Assembly (NCBI GenBank): GCA_027575805.1
Contig: JANBPU010000425.1
Span: 1 to 11,728 of the forward strand
Direction: 5' to 3'
Length of the DNA: 11,728 nucleotides
Source: Mycoemilia scoparia
Taxonomy: Eukaryota; Kickxellomycota; Kickxellomycetes; Kickxellales; Kickxellaceae
How positions within the stretch are numbered: the stretch's first letter is position 1; each line of letters starts with the position of its first letter. The notes under the pieces are model-generated. The model was not told the DNA's origin. It saw only the letters and a list, made by a program, of their open reading frames with translations, and ran no database searches. Position numbers and translations under genes: made by a program. Of the stretch, positions 1 to 7,610 are shown piece by piece.

Positions 1-300
1 GTCAATTTTTTTCTTAAAATTAGGCTATTACCTTGGGGACCATAATTGTCTGCCAAAAAATGAAAAGTGGCCATTTACACTGAATGCGCAAGGATTTTAT
101 GTAGATTAATTGGGGGTTTTATGGGAAAAAACATTAATACGCTTTTAAAGTGGAGATCTACTTGTGAAAAGATATAAATATGGATCATAATTTTTGAAGG
201 GTACCTTTTGGAGGCCAATAGTTAAAGGGGCAACTACAGTCTATTAGCAAATGGTCACCCTTCAAAAATTACTACCCATATGCGCACGAAAGAAATTGAC
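1..300. repeat. Nested inverted repeat, possible MITE
   Basis: Bases 1-13 (GTCAATTTTTTTC) and the reverse complement of 288-300 (GTCAATTTCTTTC) match at 12 of 13 positions. Inside lies a perfect 15-bp inverted repeat, TAATTTTTGAAGGGT at 188-202 and its complement at 257-271, with a 54-base spacer. The match extends imperfectly outward to about 178 and 281 (both arms carry ATATGG). Termini plus an internal foldback in about 300 bases without coding capacity would fit a miniature inverted-repeat element. The left end coincides with the window edge, so a target-site duplication cannot be checked and the true terminus may lie outside. T-rich ends match easily by chance, so the inner 15-bp repeat is the stronger signal. 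Confidence 0.35.
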
Positions 301-526
301 TTGAAAAGCTACATAGATGGATGATACTATTACTAATGGAGTGACCTGTTTAGTCATTGGCAGCAATATTGCCGTTTTAGTCATATTAAAAAAACACACC
401 CTTTTCAAACAAAAAATGACTTGATAAAACAATTGTCAACTAATTTATCATTACAGCAATTTGGTTTAATTTTTAAAGCAACCCAATGTAAATACATATT
501 TCAAATACCAAAATCCAACAAAAATG
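1..526. other. Non-coding region downstream of the Vma12-like gene
   Basis: AT-rich DNA with no coding-like frame of useful length on either strand. Its left 300 bases carry nested inverted repeats, annotated separately as a possible MITE. The rest (about 301-526) should hold the 3' UTR and polyadenylation region of the minus-strand gene that ends at 527. No canonical AATAAA is seen on that strand close to the stop. Confidence 0.6.
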
Positions 527-1543
527 CTAATCTTTTGCCTTAATAGTCTTCTGTGTCTCGACCGGTGGTTTTTGCTTATTTCTTTTCTCAACCGCGGTAT
601 ACAAATAAGTTTCCGCAACAGCAATAAATATTCCTGCAAACATTCCAAGCAAAACACGGATTCCGAAATCATCCACGATAGTGTATGAGGCATAAAAGAC
701 TGCAAACCAAACACCAAATACACTGAAAAGGATGTTGAAAATAACGCTGACTTGTTTATTTACTTCCTTTAGCTCTTGACCCAACGATACACCACCGCCG
801 TCAGATAATGATGACGATAACGACCCTGTGCTTATTGCGTTGTTAGTTCCTGGAACTACTGAAAACAACGATCCAGATCCACTCTTGGTTGTTGCTCCTG
901 AATAGCGATTATAAAGTGTAGATGACTTCATTGTTGATGTGGGGTTTATTACGTTTCTGACCATATTGTTGTATTGTATTTCATCAATTTGGGTTTGGAT
1001 TTCTTTGAGTCTTTTCTCTAGCTCTGGGTTCTATAAATGTAAAATATAGGCCAATCGTAATGAGGTTAGCTAATGTAGTTTCGGGTAATGGATGTTTATA
1101 TGGCTGAATGTGATTCGACTCTTTTCTTACCCTTTCTTTTGGTTTTGGCTTTTCAATGTAAACGGCGCTACCCCTCAAAATCTTGTGTATATAATAATTC
1201 TGTTTATCTATAATCACACATATAATACATTTTCTGTTGCTTTATCTAAATTACAATATCTCAGCATTAATATAGAGTACCAATGAACTTTAGTTAAAGT
1301 GTGTACATTACCTTCACTTGCTTCTTCTTTATCTAATAGAACTTTTGATACCCATTTTATGACACCCAATGTTACTGGATATTCAATATCCTTTTCGCCA
1401 ATATCAAGATTTTTAATCAGGTTTAATTCACCCAAGACATCTTTGCTGCATTTGTTTGTTTTATCTTTGCTTTTTTTATTGTATAGTTGAGCGGCTCTTG
1501 AACATAATTCCTGTATTTCCTTTGTTAATACAAATTGCACCAT
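527..1543 (-). CDS. VMA12: Vma12/TMEM199-like V-ATPase assembly factor, 3 exons
   Basis: Modelled as join(1543-1312, 1207-1131, 1030-527), 270 aa. Introns 1311-1208 (GTAATG...ATAG) and 1130-1031 (GTAAGA...ATAG) keep the frame (phases 1 and 0). The splices create the family signature: YIHKILRGSAVYIEKPKPKER followed directly by NPELEKRL. Residues 1-103 form the cytosolic part. Residues 104-125 look coiled-coil-like, and 126-185 are Ser/Gly-rich linker. GQELKEVNKQ, about residues 187-196, leads into two predicted membrane segments (about 199-221 and 229-247), followed by a Lys-rich cytosolic tail. In the known family (yeast Vma12/Vph2, human TMEM199; usually about 210-220 aa) the protein sits in the ER membrane and helps assemble the V-ATPase Vo sector with Vma22. 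The extra length here is mostly the Ser/Gly linker. The tail ends KAKD, not a canonical KKXX ER-retrieval signal. The start is the first in-frame ATG of exon 1. Confidence 0.88.
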
Positions 1544-1824
1544 CGTATTATATAAAATCTATTGATATTCTAGAACTATTGTCTTTTTACAAACGAGACT
1601 CTAAAAACTATATTTAAATTTTATAGGTATTTTGTCTAGACTATGGGTTATACCAAAAATGGTGCTATCCTATCCTAATTTGTAATCTATTGTGATACAC
1701 CAACAGGTTTAAATAGTAATGATAATACTTGAAACTTATAGAGGGTGCGATTTTATTATATTAATTATTTTTTAAAGGGGCCACATTGATAACTCTAATT
1801 ACAACTACAATGGTTTATTTATGC
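1544..1824. other. Short intergenic spacer: VMA12 promoter and 3' end of the Mim2-like gene
   Basis: Holds the upstream region of the Vma12-like gene (ATG at 1543) and the 3' flank of the next minus-strand gene (stop at 1825). AT-rich, with no convincing TATA box. The only clear element is the AATAAA just after the upstream gene's stop, listed separately. Confidence 0.55.
1814..1819 (-). terminator. Poly(A) signal AATAAA of the Mim2-like gene
   Basis: A canonical AATAAA on the minus strand begins five bases after the TAA at 1827-1825, the stop of the proposed second exon. Its position supports that exon: the signal lies directly behind the new stop, about 140 bases beyond the unspliced stop. 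Confidence 0.5.
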
Positions 1825-2522
1825 TTACTTGGGTTCAAAATACCATGAAAGTGTCTTAACCCACCCTATACACAACAATATCAATATCAACATCAACATT
1901 TATATACATAAACAAATACAAAACTCCTTTCCCCCCCCCCTTCCCAATGATATAAGAATGATCACTTACATGACATTAAAAACTTTCGTCCAATTAGCCT
2001 AAACAACATTGGAATCAATACCCCTGTAGCAATAAATTTCAGGTCTTTTTTGATATCTTCCCAATCGTTTTCAAAGTCCGAGAACCCACTAATAATACTG
2101 CTACTGCTACTACTTGTGATGGTCGTGGAAGTGGTCATATCTGTGGATAATGAATCTAAGCTATCGGTCGAATTTACTCTGCTTCTTATTCTCGAACTAC
2201 GTACTAACTCATCAACTCTTAGGGATTCTCTTGAACCACGACTAATGGTGTTGCTACTCCTGGGGTTTAATAATGTTGGTGATGCTAAGCTTTCGTGATT
2301 ATGATGGTGGGATGATAGAGTTGATTGATCGCTATTTCCTGAAACAAATGACCATGAAGATGAGCCGGACGATGATAGGCCAATCCCACTTGTTCGATTG
2401 AATACACTTAAAACATCTTCGTTCAAGTATCCATCTGGATCCCGTTGGTTAGTTGGTATATTGATTTGGCTTGCATATGGTTGTTGTTGTGGGGGTTGTT
2501 GTGGGGGTGATTGGTTTGGCAT
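1825..2522 (-). CDS. Ser-rich tail-anchored protein, Mim2-like C-terminus, 2 exons
   Basis: Modelled as join(2522-1970, 1865-1825), 197 aa. Without splicing the frame ends ...FLMSCK-stop, but that end overlaps a perfect donor (T|GTAAGT at 1969). Joining to the acceptor GTGTATAG (ends 1866) gives T+GG=Trp and the tail WWVKTLSWYFEPK, then TAA. Residues 1-20 are Pro/Gln-rich, and about 20-145 Ser-rich, low-complexity and probably disordered. About 148-197 form the ordered part: acidic DFENDWEDIKKDL, a hydrophobic segment (IATGVLIPMLFRLI), then GRK and an aromatic tail. The order W-E, hydrophobic stretch with L-x-P, G-R-K/R, W, W-x-Y/F-x-P resembles, as I recall it, the fungal Mim2 family. Mim2 partners Mim1 in inserting helical proteins into the mitochondrial outer membrane. 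Mim2 proteins are usually shorter, so the long N-terminus would be unusual. The gene model is firmer than the family call; it could be another single-span membrane protein. Confidence 0.72.
1866..1969 (-). other. Intron of the Mim2-like gene with a 10-G run
   Basis: A 104-nt intron, the same length class as the other introns in the window. It has a perfect GTAAGT donor and a pyrimidine-poor but T-rich acceptor ending GTATAG. On the transcribed strand it carries GGGAAGGGGGGGGGGAAAGG (about 1945-1926), a dense G-tract starting about 25 nt from the donor. If retained, translation adds only Cys-Lys before a stop. Confidence 0.75.
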
Positions 2523-2546
2523 TATGCATATGTGTTATAAGAGATG

Positions 2547-2564
2547 CTTTGATGCTTATCAAAG
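2547..2564. repeat. Perfect 7-bp hairpin upstream of the Mim2-like ATG
   Basis: CTTTGAT (2547-2553) and ATCAAAG (2558-2564) flank a 4-base loop, GCTT. It lies 25 bases upstream of the ATG at 2522 on the minus strand, so it may fall in the 5' leader of the mRNA. Function is unknown. Confidence 0.5.
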
Positions 2565-2891
2565 AAAAAATGCTATGATAAAAATTGTATATTAAATTTG
2601 AATACATTTGAATTATTTAAATGATCTTAGTTTATGGGTTATGGCTGCAATGTTTAACTCGATTCTAGAGATTTTTGCATTATTATTTCTTAAAATCAGC
2701 TTTTTATTCACTTAAGCCATTACAAAGTGTTGCTGCAATATTTGCTTTATTCGCGTAGTATATGAAGCATGTATATTTATGTATATAATTAGTAAACTTT
2801 TATAAATGGCTAAAAATGAGTCGAAACCTTACACAGCATAAACACAACCATATGCAATCAACGACCAAGACTATAAAATACTGCAGATAGC

Positions 2892-2921
2892 GACTAGACT
2901 AGACTAGACTATACTAGACTA
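2892..2921. repeat. Tandem (GACTA)6 repeat
   Basis: Six consecutive 5-bp units, five of them exact GACTA and one TACTA. It starts 7 bases past the SHP1 stop codon, in the presumed 3' UTR of that gene. Confidence 0.85.
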
Positions 2922-2923
2922 GC

Positions 2924-2929
2924 TTTATT
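2924..2929 (-). terminator. AATAAA overlapping the SHP1 stop codon
   Basis: On the minus strand the stop codon TAA (2930-2928) runs into TAATAAAG, so a perfect poly(A) signal hexamer overlaps the last two bases of the stop. If used, the 3' UTR would be only some 15-30 nt and would end in the GACTA repeat. Another downstream signal may be used instead. Confidence 0.35.
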
Positions 2930-4522
2930 AAGGCTCTATCTTTACAATGATCTTGGTATTCTTTAGGCCTGCCTCTTCAAGGGTCTGTGACATATCGCTG
3001 TATGACTTTAATGGGAATCCACCGCGAATAATGACATTACGTCCACTGTAGCTTGGCTGTGAGTTGATAATAAATTCTCGGACATCGCCGACTGTTGATG
3101 TCGTGTTGAAAGTAGGCTGAAGGGTCGAGTTGTCGTCAAACACAATCCGTAGCCTGGTCTTGGGTTTTGATTCATCAATTTCTATCGCTGCAGCCTTAAC
3201 TGGCTGGCTAGATGTAGAAGCTGCTGCAACAGAAGCATTGGACCCTTGGGGGAAACTACCTGGAATGGTTGCAGTTGGTGCTGGTGCTGGTGCTGGGTCA
3301 TTGGCTGATCCAAGACGACGTCCTTGTCCGCGAACTCTGGTCTTTGGTGCAGTATATGCCTCGTTCTTATATTTAACCTCGACCTCAACACTCTGATTGG
3401 GCTTTACTCCGAATAGATCTGTAGGAGCACTCCCGGAAAGCATCCGGCGAACATATTCCTGGTTCTGGGGATCATCCGTGCTAAAGAACCTATCAACACC
3501 CTCAATAGTAAAGCCGTTGGTATAGATGGTAAGAGCACGAGTTACTTCCTCGGGCTCATCCTCTTCATCTTCGCTCTCATTGTTGTCACCTTCGTCAACA
3601 TACTCGCTGTCACTATCATCATTATCCTTTGCCTTAGCACTACCAAGAACACGGCCGCCTCTACGCTTTGGCTTGGGTCTATCACCGCTGCCTTCTTGCT
3701 GTTGTCTAGCTGCAGCTCCACTACAAACAATTGAAGAATATCATAATGAATTTAACATTAACGATCAGGTATACAATTGGAGCCAGCTCTCTCATTAAAT
3801 ATCTGTATATATAACAAGGAGAGGTGTACTTACGCTGCAGCGCGTTTCAATAATTGACCCATTAACGATTGACCAACATCGCCGCCCTCTTCCCCATTGT
3901 CATCGCCTTCACCAAAATTGGGCAAAATGGCCATTCCACTCTTTTCGCCACCAGCATACAATTCCTGTCTATCATCGTCTTTGACAGAAGATAGTGTAGC
4001 AAACTTTGGTTTATTAGCATTTCTAGTTGAGCGACGAGGACCACTACTTGTGGATGCATCTGCACCTGCTGCAGCTCTAGCACTGCTTCTGGTAGACCGG
4101 CCAACACCACTACTTCTTGGAGTTGAAATATTGGAAAGATTGTCAGAAATAGGACGAGAGGTCGGGAAAAGACCAGGAGCGCCGGGCAAAGCAGGATCCA
4201 TTCCGCCTACACTACCGGGAATAGATGTGGCAGGTGGATCCTGAGGAAGCATAGCATTATTTGGACTTCCGCTGGTGAATGGCTCTGACTTTGGCTCATT
4301 TTCATAATAAAAATTTAAAGCGGCCTATACAACATTTATACAAAATTTGTGGTTATCATTTTGTTGTTATTCTTTTTGGTGGTGAAGAAGGAGAGCGAGA
4401 ATGGCACTTACACCAACATTCCAATCATTGGCTTCAAGAAAGAATTCTGCCTCCTTGTCGCCTAATGGCAATGTTTGTTGAAATTCTTTGCGGAGAGCCT
4501 CTTTGTCAACAGAACCACTCAT
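2928..4522 (-). CDS. SHP1: p47/Shp1-type Cdc48 cofactor (UBA-SEP-UBX), 3 exons
   Basis: Modelled as join(4522-4412, 4324-3834, 3720-2928), 464 aa. Introns 4411-4325 and 3833-3721 (GTAAGT...ATAG/GTAG) keep the frame. The first splice joins NDWNVG to AALNFYYENEP, completing the UBA-like domain (residues 1-46). Then come a Ser/Arg-rich linker, the family motif YAGGEKSGM (160-168), GGRVLGS (222-228), an acidic stretch (233-259), the SEP domain (about 263-323), a GxGxxLGS motif in the place of the SHP box (332-339), a Pro/Ala linker and the UBX domain (about 385-464, with GGFPLKSYSDMSQTLEEAGL). Known proteins of this layout bind ubiquitin through UBA and Cdc48/p97 through UBX and SHP. They act in proteasomal degradation, membrane fusion, autophagy and PP1 regulation. 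Length is in the family range (human p47 about 370, yeast Shp1 about 420). The SHP-box phenylalanine appears replaced by Val330. Confidence 0.93.
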
Positions 4523-4882
4523 AGTTGTGTACGTTATAAATTTGTCTTTAATGGAATTGAATTAATAGTTGTTATAAACAGACACACAAAATGAAATAAG
4601 AAGGTGAAAGGTATACACATTCAAAAACCTATGCGTGTCATAATTGATACACCAAGCTCATCGCATTATTTATTTCAACAAAATGTATTGGTGACGTAGT
4701 AGTTGCGAACTAGCAGGACACGCTTTTCAGGCTTTGATTGTGGCTGCAAAAACAATGGAATATAACAGTTGACGCCTTGATTTAATTGGCCGCTGAATGT
4801 GGGCAGCTAATCGTGATTTGACTTTTGTATGTGAAGGTGGTTTTATATTCTAAGCACTCACAAATGCCTCCATTCAAAGTCA

Positions 4883-4898
4883 TCTCTCTCTCTCTCTC
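4883..4898. repeat. (TC)8 microsatellite
   Basis: Eight uninterrupted TC dinucleotides, followed by CGG. Simple sequence with no further feature. Confidence 0.9.
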
Positions 4899-4990
4899 CG
4901 GCACTATGCTAACAGTTTTGGAGACCTTGGGATTTACTTTTAAAACTACGAGAGCGGGTATATTTGTAAGCCCACAAAAATTGGTCTTAG

Positions 4991-5010
4991 CCTGCCTGCC
5001 TGCCTGTCTG
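4991..5010. repeat. (CCTG)4 tetranucleotide repeat
   Basis: Four CCTG units plus a TCTG variant unit. Simple sequence inside the long non-coding interval. Confidence 0.85.
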
Positions 5011-5260
5011 GACTACTTTGGGCGAGAGATCAAAGCAATGAGTCCATTCCTTCAATATAACACAGGATATCGGATGAATAGGTCTCCGATCTTGCATCTT
5101 TGTCTCAAAGAACCCAGCGTAACACACAGCGCTACCAACGGCAGCCTACAAGGACCATGGGAAACCATCACTAATACATTTTTATCTATTTAGCCGTTAG
5201 TGTGGGCAGGCAGTGTAAATCGATGGAAAAACTCTCCACAGCTTTTGAACTTTTCCCGTA

Positions 5261-5291
5261 TTGCTGTTGCTGTTGTTGTTGTTGCTGATGC
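5261..5291. repeat. GTT/GCT trinucleotide-type repeat
   Basis: Imperfect run of TTG/CTG triplets (TTGCTGTTGCTGTTGTTGTTG followed by TTGCTGATGCT). No open coding frame supports it being a poly-Leu or poly-Gln tract of a gene. Confidence 0.7.
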
Positions 5292-6125
5292 TACTGCTCC
5301 TGGATGCTTTCAATAAGTATATCTGCGTGTTCATATACCATTCTTTGTGGCCATATTGGCACGTATCCTTATAAAGGGATCCAAGTGATGGAATAAAGAT
5401 GTAGAGAGGAAGATCTAATAAACTTCAGATGCAGGCATTGCAGTTCTAAAGCAAAATCATCATACTCCACACATAAAGCGTCTGGGCCCTTGCCTTCATT
5501 GAGAGAGGGATGTTTGTAGGCTCTCACGACTTTATTGATTGATTAGTTGAGGGGTCTGAGATGTGTCGGAATGCAGTAGCGCTTTAAATGACGCCAAGCC
5601 ATTCCCTACATAGAAACATTGCTGTACTCTCAATGACAAGATGTATATTCAGATTTCACGACATGCGATGGCTCAAGATATCGAACCATTCGTAGAAGCA
5701 GTCTATAGGAAAGAATGTCTCCGCTATGCTGTAAAACCAAATGGTTTCTGCATACAAATTGTTGAATCTTTTTATTTAATGATGATTGATAGATACGTAC
5801 TACTAAGCAATACACGCTATAGTCTCTTGCATAAATGTGTATGTAATTGTATGTATGGACAGATCCAGATTCGCGTATCATTGTAGCGGACTGATAGCTA
5901 CTTTTACGAACAAGAATCCCATGGTATCTGAGTCTGCCCAACATTGGTTGTAGCCATCACAATCGGGCTCACCCTGGTTTCTCTACAGCAGCATGCTTGT
6001 GTTAATGAGTTGAATGGGCCAGCAACACCATCCCATGGTTTGTTTATCAGCATCTTCTGACAGTGCGTCTATCCTGAACCACATCAAGATAGACACAAAC
6101 TAAAATGAAAAATGTGGGGAAGCCA

Positions 6126-6149
6126 ACACACACACACACACACACACAC
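6126..6149. repeat. (AC)12 microsatellite
   Basis: Twenty-four bases of uninterrupted AC. A similar run lies on the far side of the orphan gene at 8735-8759. Confidence 0.95.
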
Positions 6150-6917
6150 TTGAAATAATAAATAAACAAGCCCAAAGGAATTGTTGAAAATCCGCAAATG
6201 TTGTTCTCTGGATATTCATTTTCTTTGCTGACTGGGAATACGCCCACGCTTTGGGTGGAGACAAAGACATATTGATATACAGAATGGCTATTAAAGACAA
6301 AGAATCGGAGGTATATACATAAACCATTATTATTTATACTAAACAGCACATCTTTATGGCACTATAATAACTATAGAGTGCCTCTTTCTTTTTCGTGTCA
6401 GTGTGGGCCTTTTCATTAGAGACCAAAACAAGCCTACACCCACATTTCCAAGCTGAATGGCTGACTTGATGAAAAATACCCTTTATTTTTTCGGATTGTT
6501 CAAACTCACAAAGCAAACATGTGTATAGGCGCCAAATTGATGGCAAAGCCTACTTGCTACTGGCCATCTTGTTAAGGCAATATTCAGAGTGTGTAAAGCC
6601 ATGGAAAATATATTTGGAGATTGGCTACATACATTGCTACACTGCCTGGTTTCCCACTGGGCGCAAAGCCCACTTCTTGCTCAATGAATGTTATTTACAC
6701 ACAGTTGGGCTCATGTAATAGTAGTGCCGCCTGCTGCTGATTGCTGGTGTGATGGCTTGGTTAGAAAAAAGAGCTGGCGTTCGAGTCTGCCAGTGAACGA
6801 ACATGGCTAATGTGGGTCGTTGTTTTGGTGTTTAAGCCACCCACCCCAGGCTGGGTGTTCACTATGCTTTTTGGGCCAAGTCAAAGACAGAGAGACCAAA
6901 GTTTGCTTGAAAATCAT

Positions 6918-6925
6918 TATAAATA
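6918..6925 (+). promoter_or_regulatory. TATA box of the plus-strand orphan gene
   Basis: TATAAATA lies 191 bases before the ATG at 7116. The following leader (about 6950-7115) is pyrimidine-rich. With a start about 30 bases downstream, the 5' UTR would be about 160 nt. An ATG at 6938 may lie upstream of that transcription start. Confidence 0.5.
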
Positions 6926-7115
6926 GTGCTGCTCCCTATGGTCTCTTTCGGATTTCGCCTACTACTATATTCGAAATCCTTGTTTCGCTACTCCTTGCAA
7001 GAAGCCTTAACCCACATACTTTACTTGTTGTTCCTAACCTTGCCACACTACTGCTCTACAAGTTCGCCAACTACCTTTCTATTATATAGCACCACACACA
7101 ATACGTTATACAAAA

Positions 7116-7610
7116 ATGATGAGATGCCAGCAGTGCTCCCAATCACTACTGATTTGTAGCTGCCCTCTGGTCAGTTCCGATGGTCGTCTATCCTACGACT
7201 ATGCCAGCCCACCATCTTCATCCAGCTACAGCGGTGAGGGCACAATTGCCTGGCCAAGGATGTCTGGCGATACATTGAGAGAGGATCCCAGCGAAGATTC
7301 CCAGCCCACATTTGGGACCACCCTGTCATCAAGCTCGGGCCACCACCAAACATCAGTAATTACCACAGCACAGCAACAGGGGCCATCCAGATCTTTCCCC
7401 CCATCTCCGGCCTCTACTATGACTTTCAACTGGCCCGACCATCCTGGCAGTCTAGCTGGCGGGGACTATTACCTGGTTGATGACCCCGCCCGGCTAGCAG
7501 CAATGAGCGGGCAGAAGCTGGGCCTCAAGGCCAAAATTAAGCGTATGTGGAGGTCATTCAAACCCAGTCCTATTACATCCCAGCAGCTCCAGAACGCCCT
7601 AACGTCATAA
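7116..7610 (+). CDS. Unrecognised Ser/Pro-rich small protein with N-terminal Cys cluster
   Basis: A 164-aa frame with no intron. I do not recognise the family. Its composition is richer in G+C than its surroundings, the start context is good (AAAAATGATG, A at -3), and a TATA box lies 191 bases upstream, so it is probably a real gene. Visible parts: a cysteine cluster C4-x2-C7-x6-C14-x-C16 that could bind metal; a Ser/Pro/Gly-rich disordered middle (20-115) with several Ser-Pro sites (YASPP, PPSPAS); an ordered-looking C-terminus (about 117-164) with YYLVDDPARLAAM followed by a basic amphipathic stretch, KLGLKAKIKRMWRSFKPSP. There is no signal peptide or membrane segment. The basic stretch could bind membrane, nucleic acid or a partner protein. 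A second ATG at codon 2 is an equal start. It is the only convincing plus-strand gene and is flanked by over 2 kb of non-coding DNA on each side. Confidence 0.7.
   Translation: MMRCQQCSQSLLICSCPLVSSDGRLSYDYASPPSSSSYSGEGTIAWPRMSGDTLREDPSEDSQPTFGTTLSSSSGHHQTSVITTAQQQGPSRSFPPSPASTMTFNWPDHPGSLAGGDYYLVDDPARLAAMSGQKLGLKAKIKRMWRSFKPSPITSQQLQNALTS

Larger units (their letters stand above)
2523..2927. other. Intergenic spacer: Mim2-like promoter and SHP1 3' flank
   Basis: AT-rich spacer between two minus-strand genes. It contains a short perfect hairpin near the start of the Mim2-like gene (2547-2564) and a GACTA tandem repeat just after the SHP1 stop. No coding frame is credible. An open frame across 2398-2595 on the plus strand is the antisense of the Pro/Gln-rich coding start and spacer. 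Confidence 0.55.
4523..6917. other. Long non-coding interval between divergent genes
   Basis: About 2.4 kb between the minus-strand SHP1 start and the TATA box of the plus-strand orphan gene. Open frames here (for example 4825-5193 plus, 5630-5944 minus) have no domain, no even composition and no usable splice extension. The DNA holds several microsatellites and 14 occurrences of TGGGC/GCCCA between 4800 and 6876. The first few hundred bases should be the SHP1 promoter. The rest is either a long regulatory region of the orphan gene or an unrecognised non-coding transcript. Confidence 0.5.

Noticed and set aside
1214..1247. Alternative acceptor TTTAG at 1247-1246 for VMA12 intron 1
   Set aside because: It keeps the frame only to reach TGA after DKATENVLYV and loses the YIHKILRGS motif. 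The acceptor at 1209-1208 gives the conserved sequence.
3526..4244. Long plus-strand frames opposite SHP1 (3526-3798 and 3897-4244)
   Set aside because: They are antisense to Ser- and acid-rich coding exons, and the minus strand carries clear p47 domains.
4825..5193. 122-codon open frame on the plus strand
   Set aside because: It spans a TC microsatellite and a CCTG repeat, has no recognisable domain and an uneven composition, and no splice-linked neighbour extends it.
5630..5944. Overlapping open frames on both strands of about 80-105 codons
   Set aside because: Neither product resembles a protein family; AT-rich spacer of this size yields such frames by chance.
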